DNA of 64,000 nucleotides from Planococcus maritimus (GCF_001687625.2 NZ_CP016538.2:2882501-2946500); one strand, 5' to 3'; shown: positions 51,578 through 60,857, counted from the first letter of the stretch. The notes: generated by a model not told the origin, from the letters alone. Made by a program: numbers and translations.

Positions 51578-52078
51578 TTAACTGCCTTTCTTAAAGCTCA
51601 GCGTCGTCACTGTCAGAAGAATAGTCACCATACCGATAATCTGGACAATCGCCAACTTATCGCCAAGCAGCCCAATCCCGAACAACGAAGCCGTCACCGG
51701 TTCTACTATCGCAATAATCGATGCAGTAGAAGGAGCGGTCCACTGAATGTCGATCGTAGGCCGGCAAGCAATAGCCAAAAACCAAAGAGCATCACTTGAA
51801 CTGAATACAGAAGCCGCTTCCTCGACATTTATAAAGAAGGCAAAAACGACACTGAAAGCAATAAAAGCAAAAGTCAAAACCACCTGTGGCCTGGCGTTTT
51901 CAGAAGCATTCTTGAAATCAAATATGAACAAGGTACCGTAAAGCCCCGCTCCAAGACCAGTGGCGACACCAATGAGATTGACTGTAGAAGAGCCCTTATT
52001 ATAGGCTTCCGTCAATAAGACGATGCCCGTGAGAACACTGGCGATACAGCTCCATTTAAACCAAGTCGGTTTTTCCAA
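51578..52078 (-). pseudogene. EamA-type drug/metabolite transporter, degraded remnant
   Basis: A 166-residue frame that matches the second half of an EamA (DMT) carrier, which normally has about 300 residues and ten membrane segments. It begins MEKPTWFKWSCIASVLTGIVLLTEA, equivalent to the fourth membrane segment, so roughly the first hundred residues are absent. In the middle, SSDALWFLAIA joins CRPTIDIQWTAPSTASIIAIVEPV directly, which implies an internal deletion of most of one or two membrane segments. No ribosome binding site precedes the ATG. The C-terminal EPVTASLFG motif is intact. Surrounding repeat sequence fits decay by rearrangement. Confidence 0.75.
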
Positions 52079-52140
52079 TTGATTGATTGAAAATAATTTC
52101 TAGCCAGAAATTCTTATGTACGTTGTTTTTTCCATAGAAA

Positions 52141-52171
52141 AAACCGGAGAAGCTTGGGGCTTCTCCGGTTT
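52141..52171 (-). terminator. Terminator of the anchored His-rich protein gene
   Basis: AAACCGGAGAAGC and CTTCTCCGGTTT arms followed by TTTTTTC on the minus strand, 18 bases beyond the stop codon. Confidence 0.88.
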
Positions 52172-52188
52172 CCTAAGTTATGTCGTTC

Positions 52189-53544
52189 TTATTGTTTTCT
52201 TGTACGAACCGATACTGTTGTGATCAACGCTGCAAGCAATAGTCCAGCAAGTGCCCATAGGTAAGGCGCTGTGGAGTTACCGCTCATGCCGCCCATGCCT
52301 GTTGATGGCATTTCTGATGGCATTTCCGCTTCACCGAACTGTTCTGGGAACTGGTCAGTGATTGCTGCAGACAAGCCAGCTGCTGGCATGTTCATGTGTG
52401 CGTAAGCTTCACGGATCGAAGCGTAAGCTGTTTCGTAATCTCCAGCAACATAGCTGTCGAATGCTGTTAGCAATTGTTCAACGTGTGCTGTCAATCCTTC
52501 TTCAAGTGCGTCAGCCGGTACGCGTCCTTCTGTTGCTGAATCCAGGAATGCTGCTTGGTCCATGATGTATTGATCCAACTCAGCGCGCGCTTGTTCTTGG
52601 CCTTCTTCGTTGCCTTCACCAGTTGCTGTTACATAGTCGACGAAATAGCCGATGTGGGATTTCCACGTTTCTTCAAACTGTGCTCCGGCTTCTTCACCGT
52701 AAACAGAACCGACTGCTGCAGAAAGGTCATCTGCGTTCGCAAGTAGTGCTCCAGCTGCCTGGTCGAAGCTTTCCGCTCCATCAGCACCGTCTTGCATAGC
52801 CATTGCTGCAAGTCCAGCATGCTCTGTGAACGTCATGTTAAGGCTAGCACGGAGGTCAACCGCTGGTGTATCAGGGTTTGTGTTGTTGAATTTGTCAGGG
52901 AATTGATCTGTGATCGCAATTGACAAAGTTTCAGCGAACATGCTCATGTGGTGAATGGATTCGCGCTCCCACTCATAAGCTGTTTCGAAGTCGCCTTCAA
53001 CGTATGCATCAAATGAACCGATCAATTGATCAACGTGTGCGTCCAATCCTTTGACGACTGCTTCTTCAGACAAACGTCCTTCTGTTGCTGCATCAAAGAA
53101 TTTAGCTTGTTCAACTTTGTATTCTTCCAATTCAGCGAGTGCTTGTTTTTTGCCTTCTTCGTTGCCTTCTGCTGTTGCTGTTACATAATCAACGAAATAG
53201 CCGATGTGTGACTGCCAGATTGCATCGAATTGCTCTCCGCCTTCTTCACCGTAAACAGAAGCAACTGCCGCTTTCAAGTCTGCTGCGTTAGCGAGCAATG
53301 CGCCAGACGCCTGTTCGAAATCTTCAGCGCCGTCTACGCCTTTACGCATAGCTTCAACTGCGAGGAATGCGTGCTCCGTCAATACTGTATCAAGGGCGAT
53401 GCGAAGTTCTGCCGCTTCCGTAGCTGTCGGCGACTCCATTTGCATTTGGCTATGTCCTCCGTGGTCATCTGCAAGTGCTGCTGTTGGTACGAGTAGGGAT
53501 AGGCTTAGTGGTAGTGCCACCATCAATTTATTCATTTTCATCAT
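52189..53544 (-). CDS. Sortase-anchored secreted protein with duplicated His/Met-rich helical domains
   Basis: A 451-residue wall protein. Residues 1-25 are a signal peptide (MNKLMVALPLSLSLLVPTAALA). The mature start DDHGGHSQMQME is His/Met-rich. Two homologous domains of about 175 residues follow (about 42-220 and 228-400). Each repeats TEHAxLAxxAM, GALLANAxDLxAAV, VYGEEgGxQF, WxSHIGYFVDYVTAT, AHVxQLxxxFDxYV and HMxM in the same order. Four conserved His per domain, spread over helices, suggest a metal- or cofactor-binding helical bundle. The C-terminus has MPSTG, a hydrophobic segment and RTRKQ, a sortase signal with Met in place of Leu. An ECF promoter shared with the sigma and sortase genes lies upstream. 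Function unknown. Confidence 0.88.
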   Translation of the reverse strand: MMKMNKLMVALPLSLSLLVPTAALADDHGGHSQMQMESPTATEAAELRIALDTVLTEHAFLAVEAMRKGVDGAEDFEQASGALLANAADLKAAVASVYGEEGGEQFDAIWQSHIGYFVDYVTATAEGNEEGKKQALAELEEYKVEQAKFFDAATEGRLSEEAVVKGLDAHVDQLIGSFDAYVEGDFETAYEWERESIHHMSMFAETLSIAITDQFPDKFNNTNPDTPAVDLRASLNMTFTEHAGLAAMAMQDGADGAESFDQAAGALLANADDLSAAVGSVYGEEAGAQFEETWKSHIGYFVDYVTATGEGNEEGQEQARAELDQYIMDQAAFLDSATEGRVPADALEEGLTAHVEQLLTAFDSYVAGDYETAYASIREAYAHMNMPAAGLSAAITDQFPEQFGEAEMPSEMPSTGMGGMSGNSTAPYLWALAGLLLAALITTVSVRTRKQ

Positions 53545-53591
53545 CCATCTCTCCTTTGTTTTTGTTATTGTTTTTTTCGTTCTACTTACTC

Positions 53592-53618
53592 AACGGAGAG
53601 CGGATCAGTTTAGATCAC
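53592..53618 (-). promoter_or_regulatory. ECF-type promoter of the anchored protein gene
   Basis: On the minus strand GTGATCTAA (53610-53618), 14 bases, CGTT (53592-53595) followed by GAGTAAGTA. It is nearly identical to the sigma operon promoter (49781-49817). It lies 48 bases before the start codon. Confidence 0.72.
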
Positions 53619-53747
53619 ATTTTTTAAAAAGAATTTTAAAATTGATAAAATCTTTTTTGTTTCGGGTAACTCCACTAGCTTTTCTTAGGCAGGAAATCAC
53701 TAGCGAGTGCTATGCTTAATGAAAAGAAACCGATAGGAGCTGTGGTC

Positions 53748-54218
53748 ATGCAATTTTATTGCGAGCAAGTATTTCACCAATTGGAACTCATCGTTTCCTC
53801 CGCCGGTGAATTAATCTCTACTATAGAAGAAAGCGAATGGGAACTGCGGCCAACCGAAGGGAAATTTTCGATTGGCGAATTGGCTAGCCATCTCGCATTG
53901 GTTTGTGCAGCAGACCTTCACATTGCAAATGGGGCAGATGAACATGAGATGACGGCCTTTTACAGATCGCGAATGCCCGCTTCCAAAGGCCAGGCATTAA
54001 CTGAACTGGCCCACAGCTACGATCAGCTCCACCGTTTTTACTTATCATTAGATGAAGAACAACTTCAAAAAAAGCAAATCGCTTACTGGGGCGTTAGCTA
54101 TAGTCGCTTTGAATGGTTATTGGAAATACTCGTCCACCTCACTCATCACCGTGCCCAATTGCATTCACTTATCGTGCACTATCTAAACAAAGAACCAAAC
54201 CTCGCGTTATTCGAATAA
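53748..54218 (+). CDS. DinB-family (YfiT-like) helical protein
   Basis: A 156-residue four-helix protein of the DinB/YfiT superfamily. Likely metal ligands are His in LASHLALV and the HLTHHRAQLH cluster in the last helix. Members include thiol-dependent transferases and proteins of unknown role; the substrate is not predictable here. The ATG at 53748 is chosen because TAGGAGC lies 7 bases upstream; the longer frame has no ribosome binding site. It is divergent from the anchored-protein gene; their start codons are about 200 bases apart. No clear promoter is visible. Confidence 0.82.
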   Translation: MQFYCEQVFHQLELIVSSAGELISTIEESEWELRPTEGKFSIGELASHLALVCAADLHIANGADEHEMTAFYRSRMPASKGQALTELAHSYDQLHRFYLSLDEEQLQKKQIAYWGVSYSRFEWLLEILVHLTHHRAQLHSLIVHYLNKEPNLALFE

Positions 54219-54605
54219 AGTACTAGAACATTTCAGTACTTCGCTTACAAGTTTTCCATTTTGGGTATGGAAAACAGCCTATTGAAAATACTAAAGGACG
54301 TCATGAGTCTGCTCACGCCTCAAATTAGCTAACACCATCGCTCTTGTATAAAATCCCGCTTTGCTCGCTGAAGACTTCACGGTTCGCCGCCAAATCGCTG
54401 CCGTTACACCATTTCTAGCTTATTTCAGTACATCTCACAGAATAGACGATGTTACTTATCTTCTGTAATAGTTTTTTATTCTCTATCGATAATTGTCATG
54501 AATTTCTTTTCAGTATAACTTTTATAGGTGTTTTTTCTGTACTTTTGTACCGCTCAGATGGGGTATAATAGTCCTCATAATACAATCACGAAGGGACTGT
54601 CTCAT
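54219..54605. other. Intergenic region without a gene
   Basis: About 390 bases without a credible open frame. A hairpin GTTTTCCAT/ATGGAAAAC (54251-54275) follows the DinB gene but lacks a T-run. The rest is AT-rich before the diguanylate cyclase gene. No repeat of family A or B was seen. Confidence 0.5.
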
Positions 54606-57600
54606 ATGCCTCTCGAATTTGCACGCCTGGTTTTTATGGCGTTTTCTGTTATGACAGCCATCGCCGCTTCCTATATTGCGCTCCTTTTAATCGGCCGGAT
54701 TGCCGATAGGAGCCGCACGCATCCGCTCTGGTGGGTCATTGGCAGCTCACTGGTGTTCGGCACGGGCATTTTTTCCATGCATTTCATCGGCATCTTGACT
54801 TATCATTCCGCATCTCCCGTGCAATACGATCCGATTTTGCTGTGCATTTCGCTGCTCGGAGCATTCGGTGCAGCATTTCCCGCTTTCTATGTATTGCGTA
54901 CAACGAATCCTCCTAAAAGACATTTGTATTTCAGCGGGTTTTTCATTGGATTCGGGGTGTTGTTCATGCATTACACCGGCAATGCAGCCGCTCAAGTGCC
55001 GGGCAATGCCCAGTTCGCCTTAATGCCGTTTCTTTTATCGATAGCCATCGCATTCGGTTTTTCAATTGCCGCTTTGCGCATTTTCTCGCGCACTCGCAAA
55101 CAGCCGGAATCTTCGGCCAGAAAACTTCTCAGCGCTATAGTTCTTGGCGTAATGATCTCAGGTGCGCATTATGCCGGGATGCAAGCCGTCAGCTATTCCA
55201 CTGCCTCCGCAGGTCCCGCTTCTTTCACGAACATGGGCCTCGCGTTCGTGGTGTCGGCGCTGATTGTTTTGCTGCTGGCCATTGCAGGGTATTTGGCTTA
55301 TCTCGACCGTAAACAATTGATCAATGAAAAGCTTTATTTGAGCAAAATCCGTGAAAGTGAACGGCGATTTCGCAGGCTTGCAGAAATATCTCCAGAAGCG
55401 ATCGCTATTCACAGCGACGGCAAGCTCTTGTATGTGAATAAAGCCTGCCTGGAAATGTTTGGTGAAACCGACGCTTATAAATTGATTGGAACTGCCGTGC
55501 TGGATTATGTCCACCCCGACTACCACGACATAGCAAAGTCCCGTATTGCTTCCATGAATCAAGGACTCACCACTCCCCCCGCTGAGCAATTGTGGGTAAC
55601 GCCAAAAGGCATCTCTCACGAAGTTGAGCTGACGGGCATGAGCATCGAATTTGAAGGCACCTCTGCTGTACAATTACTGATTCGCGATATTACAGTCCAG
55701 AAACAAATTGAACGTGAGCTTGAATTGAACCGACAGCGTTACGAATCGCTATTCGAAAACAATCCTGACGGGATTTTTTCAATGGATTTGTCTGGGCGTT
55801 TAATAGACGTCAACGACTCGCTCGTTCACTTGCTTGGCTATTCACGGAACGAACTGATTGAAAAAACGTTCCACGCACTGGCAGATCACCGTCAGTTGAA
55901 AACCACCGAGACAAAATTTCAAATGGCGCTTAATGGCATCACTCAAAATTTTGAAACAGTAGGTTTACACAAATCTGGCCGACGCGTGTCGTTGCGCATC
56001 ACCAATATGCCGATTTTGACGGACGGGCAAGTAACGGGCGTCTACGGCATCGCTAAAGACATCTCTGCTGAAAAAGGTGCACTGGCGATGCTTGCGGAAA
56101 GTGAAGAAAAATACCGTTCGCTCTTTGACTACAATTTGGACGCAGTTTTTGAAATGGATAAAGATGGGCGTTTCGTCAACGCGAACTCCATGACAGAAGA
56201 ATTGAGCGACTACACGCGCGCGGAATTGATCGGCATCGATTTCACACCGCTGATCGCAGAAAATCTTGAACGCGTACAAAGCTTTTTCGCATCCGCCGTT
56301 TCTGGTGAAGCGGTCAATTTCGAACAGCGCATCAAACGGAAAGACGGCAACATCATCGAAGTCGACATCAATGCCGTGCCAAAACGGCGCAACGGCAAAA
56401 TTGACGGCGTCTTTGCGATTGTTCGCGACATCACAGAGAAAAAAGCGTCAGAACAAAAAATCAATAACCTGGCCTTTACGGACCAGTTGACGGAGCTTCC
56501 AAACCGGCACTGGTTCTATCAAAATATCCGAGATGTACTTTCGAGAACGGAAGAACATCAGCAAAAAATCGCTGTCTTGCTGGTCGATTTCGACGACTTC
56601 AAGAACGTCAACGACTTGCTCGGGCATTTCGGCGGTGACCAATTCCTGAAAATTGTCGCCAACCGTATCCATTCCTGCTTGGGTCCACGGGATACCATTT
56701 CACGTTTTGGGGGCGATGAGTTTATCATCGTATCGGAAAATACGACCGAAGCTAAAGCCCACGCACTTGCCGAAACGATTCTCGACGTTATGCGTGAGCC
56801 AGTGCAATTGCTCGGCCAGGAATTTTCTGTGACCTTGAGCATCGGCATCGCGGTTCAGACAGGCTGTGAAAGCGACGGGGAAGAACTCATTAAGGAAGCC
56901 GATTTTGCCATGTATTCGGCAAAAGAGAATGGCAAAAACAATGTTCAAGTATTTACCCGCGAACTCAATAGCCAAATGACACGGAAAACCCAACTGGAAC
57001 AAGCGCTAAAAAAAGCGCTCGATGAACAGCAATTCGCCCTTCATTACCAGCCGCAAATCAACTTGGCAAGCGGTGAAGTGATCGGCTATGAGGCGCTTCT
57101 TCGCTGGCAATCGCCGCTTGGCAACGTATCCCCGTCGGAATTCATCCCTATTGCTGAAGAAACCGGCTGGATTGTGCCGATTGGCGAATGGGCGCTGCGC
57201 CAAGCCTGCCGCGACAGCAAAGAATTTTCAGCACTGGGCCACGCAGCCCAAAAAATTTCGGTCAATGTGTCAGCGCGTCAATTCAAGGATCCCGACTTCA
57301 GCGAAAAAGTGCGCATCATTTTTGAAGAAGAACAAGTGGATGCGACACGCTTTGAAATCGAGATCACCGAAAGCGTCATGCTCGACATCGAGCAGTCGGC
57401 ACGCATCATTTGCGAGCTGAAGGAGCTCGGCCTGCGCATCGCCATCGATGATTTCGGTGCTGGCTATTCTTCATTGAACGTTGTTAAAAATGTCGAAATC
57501 GATACCTTGAAAATCGACAAATCCTTGATTGATGAAGTCCTGATTAATCGACGGAACTTGTTCATCCTCGCCGCCATCATCGAAGTCGGCAAAAACCTTG

Positions 57601-57779
57601 ATGCCCATATCGTCATTGAAGGCATCGAGCTCGAAGAACAGGCTGAACTATTGAAACCATTTGGGATTCTCGGGCAAGGCTATTTGTTCAGCCGGCCGTT
57701 GCCACCGGGAAGCCTCGACTCTTTTCTCAGCGAGTCTACGGCCGTCACTGCCCGCACCGCACCAAAACCAATACAATAA
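54606..57779 (+). CDS. MHYT-PAS-GGDEF-EAL cyclic-di-GMP turnover protein
   Basis: A 1057-residue membrane signalling protein. Residues 1-235 hold seven membrane segments with three MHYT-type motifs (SMHFIG, FMHYTG, GAHYAG), a proposed sensor of O2, CO or NO through copper. Three PAS domains follow (about 265-380, 385-505 and 510-625). The GGDEF domain has an intact RFGGDEF active site near residue 702, so cyclase activity is possible. The EAL domain has YEALLRW near residue 828, DDFGAGYSS and KIDKSLI, all intact, so phosphodiesterase activity is possible. The ATG at 54606 has AAGGG about 10 bases upstream and begins the first membrane segment. It is a single-gene unit. Confidence 0.93.
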   Translation: MPLEFARLVFMAFSVMTAIAASYIALLLIGRIADRSRTHPLWWVIGSSLVFGTGIFSMHFIGILTYHSASPVQYDPILLCISLLGAFGAAFPAFYVLRTTNPPKRHLYFSGFFIGFGVLFMHYTGNAAAQVPGNAQFALMPFLLSIAIAFGFSIAALRIFSRTRKQPESSARKLLSAIVLGVMISGAHYAGMQAVSYSTASAGPASFTNMGLAFVVSALIVLLLAIAGYLAYLDRKQLINEKLYLSKIRESERRFRRLAEISPEAIAIHSDGKLLYVNKACLEMFGETDAYKLIGTAVLDYVHPDYHDIAKSRIASMNQGLTTPPAEQLWVTPKGISHEVELTGMSIEFEGTSAVQLLIRDITVQKQIERELELNRQRYESLFENNPDGIFSMDLSGRLIDVNDSLVHLLGYSRNELIEKTFHALADHRQLKTTETKFQMALNGITQNFETVGLHKSGRRVSLRITNMPILTDGQVTGVYGIAKDISAEKGALAMLAESEEKYRSLFDYNLDAVFEMDKDGRFVNANSMTEELSDYTRAELIGIDFTPLIAENLERVQSFFASAVSGEAVNFEQRIKRKDGNIIEVDINAVPKRRNGKIDGVFAIVRDITEKKASEQKINNLAFTDQLTELPNRHWFYQNIRDVLSRTEEHQQKIAVLLVDFDDFKNVNDLLGHFGGDQFLKIVANRIHSCLGPRDTISRFGGDEFIIVSENTTEAKAHALAETILDVMREPVQLLGQEFSVTLSIGIAVQTGCESDGEELIKEADFAMYSAKENGKNNVQVFTRELNSQMTRKTQLEQALKKALDEQQFALHYQPQINLASGEVIGYEALLRWQSPLGNVSPSEFIPIAEETGWIVPIGEWALRQACRDSKEFSALGHAAQKISVNVSARQFKDPDFSEKVRIIFEEEQVDATRFEIEITESVMLDIEQSARIICELKELGLRIAIDDFGAGYSSLNVVKNVEIDTLKIDKSLIDEVLINRRNLFILAAIIEVGKNLDAHIVIEGIELEEQAELLKPFGILGQGYLFSRPLPPGSLDSFLSESTAVTARTAPKPIQ

Positions 57780-57780
57780 A

Positions 57781-57815
57781 AAAAGGCGTGCAGCTAGGTC
57801 AGCTGCACGCCTTTT
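57781..57815. terminator. Bidirectional terminator between the GGDEF-EAL and LLM genes
   Basis: AAAAGGCGTGCAGCT and AGCTGCACGCCTTTT arms with loop AGGTC between convergent genes. Confidence 0.92.
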
Positions 57816-57823
57816 CGTGTACC

Positions 57824-58882
57824 TTATTTGAGGCGCGTGTATTTGCGCACTGCTGGCAAAATTTCTGATGCCAATAACTCAAGATTTCGCTCGAGGCGCT
57901 CTATTGGCACCCCACCGAAATCCATTTGCGCGATATAGCGCTGATGCCCATAAAGCTCGTGCTGGTAAAGAATCTTCTCGATAATTTCTTGTGGGCTGCC
58001 AATGTTCATGACGCTTTCTTTTTCTGCTCCGTGCTGGAACGCTTCCTGTGGATAACCGCGGCCGTTGGTTTTGAGCATTCCTTTATCCACATGTGGATAA
58101 TATTCCGCAAGCGCCTGTTGGGTCGTTTCAGCAGCATTGAAAAACCCTGCAGTCGCAACCGGCAATTGCGCAGCGTCATAGCCCGCTTCTGTCGCGGCCT
58201 TGCGATACGCGTCGATGGTCATCTTGAAAGTTTCCGCCGGTCCGCCAAGTGTCGCGAGCATCATCGGCACGCCAGCCTGCCCTGCTTTAATAGCACTCGA
58301 TGGATGCCCACCGACCGCTCGCCAAATCGGCAGACTGCCGTGTTCTGGGCGTGGCAATACTTGAGCATCTTTTAGCGATGCGCGAAAACGGCCGTTCCAA
58401 TTGACGGTTTCCTGCTCATTGATTTCAAGCAATAGCTTGAATTTTTCTTCGTACAATTCTTCGTAATAGCGGATATCGTAGCCGAGCAAATCGAAAAGCC
58501 CGACACGCGATGCACGGCCCGCGATGATTTCAGCGCGGCCTTGCGAAATCAAATCGATCGTCGCAAAATCCTCGAATACGCGAACCGGGTCTGAAGTCGA
58601 GATGATGGTCGACGAGCTTGAAATTTTGATTTTTTCAGTTGCCTGTGCGATTGCCGCCAAGACGACCGTATGCGCTTGCGTAGCGAAATACTCCTGATGG
58701 CTTTCGCCGACGCTGAAAAAGTCGACGCCTGCTTGTTCGGCGAGTTGTGCGAAGCGGATAATCTCGCGAACGCGTTCCCCTTCCGATTGCCGTTTTCCTG
58801 TATGTGGATCCGGCAAATGATCGCCGAGTGTATAAATGCCGAACTCGAGGCCGTTGTTCGGATTAATGCGGTATTGTTCCAT
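57824..58882 (-). CDS. LLM-class flavin-dependent oxidoreductase (luciferase-like)
   Basis: A 352-residue TIM-barrel enzyme of the bacterial-luciferase-like superfamily, using reduced FMN or F420. It starts MEQYRINPNNGLEFGIYTLGDHLPD and contains FFSVGESHQEYFA, ISSSSTIISTSDPVRVFEDFATIDLISQGRAEIIAGRAS and GGHPSSAIKAGQAG, the usual cofactor-site segments. The substrate is unknown. The ATG at 58882 is chosen because AAAGGACGGAG lies just upstream; the longer frame lacks support. Divergent from the lipoprotein hydrolase gene. Confidence 0.9.
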   Translation of the reverse strand: MEQYRINPNNGLEFGIYTLGDHLPDPHTGKRQSEGERVREIIRFAQLAEQAGVDFFSVGESHQEYFATQAHTVVLAAIAQATEKIKISSSSTIISTSDPVRVFEDFATIDLISQGRAEIIAGRASRVGLFDLLGYDIRYYEELYEEKFKLLLEINEQETVNWNGRFRASLKDAQVLPRPEHGSLPIWRAVGGHPSSAIKAGQAGVPMMLATLGGPAETFKMTIDAYRKAATEAGYDAAQLPVATAGFFNAAETTQQALAEYYPHVDKGMLKTNGRGYPQEAFQHGAEKESVMNIGSPQEIIEKILYQHELYGHQRYIAQMDFGGVPIERLERNLELLASEILPAVRKYTRLK

Positions 58883-59036
58883 GTGCTCCGTCCTTTCGCC
58901 ATGCGTTTTCCCAATCCTTTTCAGTATAGCGGCTCGCATGACGCAGTGGAAATCAGCCATTCGACTGAAATAGGGAGGAGAAGAACATGCTCATGCTGAA
59001 CTAGTTAAAGAAGCAGATGCACGAGGAGGCAGACAA

Positions 59037-60317
59037 ATGACTAAATGGACAACCGCTCTCCTGGCACTCGCAGGAATCCTGCTCGTTGCCGGATGCTCGA
59101 GCGGAAATAACGAACGTGCAGAAAAAGACGCAACGGCATCGGAAATCGACGGGTTCTGGCAAGGCGCCATCGAAGTGCCCGGACAGCCGATTCCTTTTTC
59201 AATTGAATTTATAGAAGACGAAGGGTTCTTAAGCATTCCGCTGCAAGGCGTTAAAAATTATCCTTTGTCGACCGTTAAGCTTGATCTTCCGGAAGTGGCA
59301 TTCGACGCCAACTTGCAAGGACAACGATTGGTATTCGAAGGTGCCATCGAATCGGAAAAAATCACGGGTCAAATGACGCAACAAAATCAGAAGTTCCCTT
59401 TCACACTCGAGCGCGGCGAGAAAGAACCAGCCGCCGACCCTGAGAAAATCATTGAAACAGCCGTAGAGGGCGGTACGATGCAGGCGCTCGAAGAAATTCC
59501 GGAAACAGATGGCCCTTACCCCGTCGCGATTTTGATTGCCGGTTCCGGCCCGACCGATAAAGACGGCAACTCGCTGACGCTCGCCGGCAAAAACAATAGC
59601 CTGAAGATGCTCGCCGAACAGTTGAAAGCTGAGGGCATCGCCGTGATCCGCTACGATAAGCGCGGCGTCGGCGACAATGCTGCACTTGCAAAAGCCGAAT
59701 CCGAACTGCGCTTTAATGACTATGCGGAAGATGCAGCTGCCTGGATCCGCTTCGCGAAAGAAGATGAACGGTTTACGGATGTCACAGTCATCGGCCATAG
59801 CGAAGGCGCACTCGTCGGGCTCGTTGCCGCCAATCAAGAAAGTGCCGATTCCTATGTCTCGCTAGCAGGCGTCGGCCGAACTGCCGATGAACTATTGAAA
59901 GAACAGCTCAGCACTTTGCCGGCAGCGCAAGTAGAAGAAGCACAATCGATTCTCGACCAACTCGCTCGAGGCGACACCGTGGATGATGTGAGTGCGGAAC
60001 TGCAGCAAGTCTTCCGGCCATCCGTTCAGCCTTATCTTCGGTCGTGGATGGCGTATGACCCCATTGAACAAATCGAACAACTCAACGCCGAGACGCTGAT
60101 CATCGGCGGTACACGCGATTTGCAAGTGCCAATAACAGACGCTGAACTATTGCACGAAGCGAAGCCTGGCTCTGAATTATTGATTGTCGACGACATGAAC
60201 CATGTGCTGAAATCTGTACCGGATGACGAAGAAGCCAATCTAGCGGCTTATGCCGACCCCGAATTGCCGCTTGCAGATGGTTTGTTGGAACGAATTGCGG
60301 AGTTTGTGAAAAACTAA
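59037..60317 (+). CDS. Lipoprotein alpha/beta hydrolase
   Basis: A 426-residue exported lipoprotein. The signal peptide ends in the lipobox LVAGC (Cys about 19). Residues 35-130 form a beta-rich N-terminal domain with WQGAIEVPG and ITGQMTQ repeats. The hydrolase fold covers about 135-426, with the nucleophile elbow GHSEG, GSGPTDKDGNS as the oxyanion region, an Asp near GTRDLQV and a His in DDMNHVLK. It is a cell-surface esterase or peptidase-like enzyme of unknown substrate, similar in layout to other 'alpha/beta hydrolase' lipoproteins of bacilli. The ATG follows GAGGAGG. A terminator follows directly. Confidence 0.9.
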   Translation: MTKWTTALLALAGILLVAGCSSGNNERAEKDATASEIDGFWQGAIEVPGQPIPFSIEFIEDEGFLSIPLQGVKNYPLSTVKLDLPEVAFDANLQGQRLVFEGAIESEKITGQMTQQNQKFPFTLERGEKEPAADPEKIIETAVEGGTMQALEEIPETDGPYPVAILIAGSGPTDKDGNSLTLAGKNNSLKMLAEQLKAEGIAVIRYDKRGVGDNAALAKAESELRFNDYAEDAAAWIRFAKEDERFTDVTVIGHSEGALVGLVAANQESADSYVSLAGVGRTADELLKEQLSTLPAAQVEEAQSILDQLARGDTVDDVSAELQQVFRPSVQPYLRSWMAYDPIEQIEQLNAETLIIGGTRDLQVPITDAELLHEAKPGSELLIVDDMNHVLKSVPDDEEANLAAYADPELPLADGLLERIAEFVKN

Positions 60318-60358
60318 AAAGAAAAGGCGGCACCCCGTGGGATGCCGCCTTTTCTTTT
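60318..60358. terminator. Bidirectional terminator between the lipoprotein hydrolase and RDD genes
   Basis: AAAAGAAAAGGCGGCA and TGCCGCCTTTTCTTTT arms between convergent genes. Confidence 0.92.
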
Positions 60359-60359
60359 A

Positions 60360-60743
60360 CTACTTGAGTTCTCTTACCAAAGTATGGGCAAAGCGGTCAT
60401 GCGGCATTTGTTCGCCCATGTCTCGGCCGCGTTCTTTGTACCATTCGAGCGGCATAATTGAATCACGATAAGCAAGGCGTTTAAAGATTTGCTGATTGGT
60501 CAGTTCCCCTCCGTCTTCGCTTTCGATCTTGATGCCCGCTACTTTGTGTCCGATTGTCTGGCCGCGCGTCTTCAACTGCACATATTCCAATCCCCAAGCC
60601 AAAGCGGTCGGCGTGATAAGCGCATGCACCCATTCCTGCTTGAACTTTTTACGGAGCAGCGGTTCGATGATTCCGTTCACCGCAGCGCATACCGCAAAAT
60701 CGATGGCAATGGCTTTGCCGCGCTTTTTCGTCAATGCATCCAT
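60360..60743 (-). CDS. RDD-family membrane protein
   Basis: A 127-residue protein related to the RDD family. RGKAIAIDFAVCAAVNGIIEPLL contains the first membrane segment with the conserved Arg and Asp; TPTALAWGLEYVQLKTRGQTIGHKVAGIKIESEDG is the second conserved block. RDD proteins are small membrane proteins of poorly known function, sometimes linked to ion transport. The ATG at 60743 is chosen because AAAGGGG lies 9 bases upstream; the longer frame lacks a site. Divergent from the next membrane protein gene. Confidence 0.8.
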   Translation of the reverse strand: MDALTKKRGKAIAIDFAVCAAVNGIIEPLLRKKFKQEWVHALITPTALAWGLEYVQLKTRGQTIGHKVAGIKIESEDGGELTNQQIFKRLAYRDSIMPLEWYKERGRDMGEQMPHDRFAHTLVRELK

Positions 60744-60857
60744 CTTCCATTCCCCTTTCTTCCTCATTGCTTTCATTATAACGCTTAGGTTCGGCAAAGA
60801 CAGCAGGGGCTGTATGCGTTATGATAAGGAAAACTCAAGGAAAACGAGGTGGCACGC

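Noticed and set aside
54340-54352. Single TTGTATAA near the diguanylate cyclase gene as a possible third CarH-like operator
   Set aside because: It lacks the second repeat at 11-bp spacing and lies about 250 bases from the gene start, so it is not convincing.
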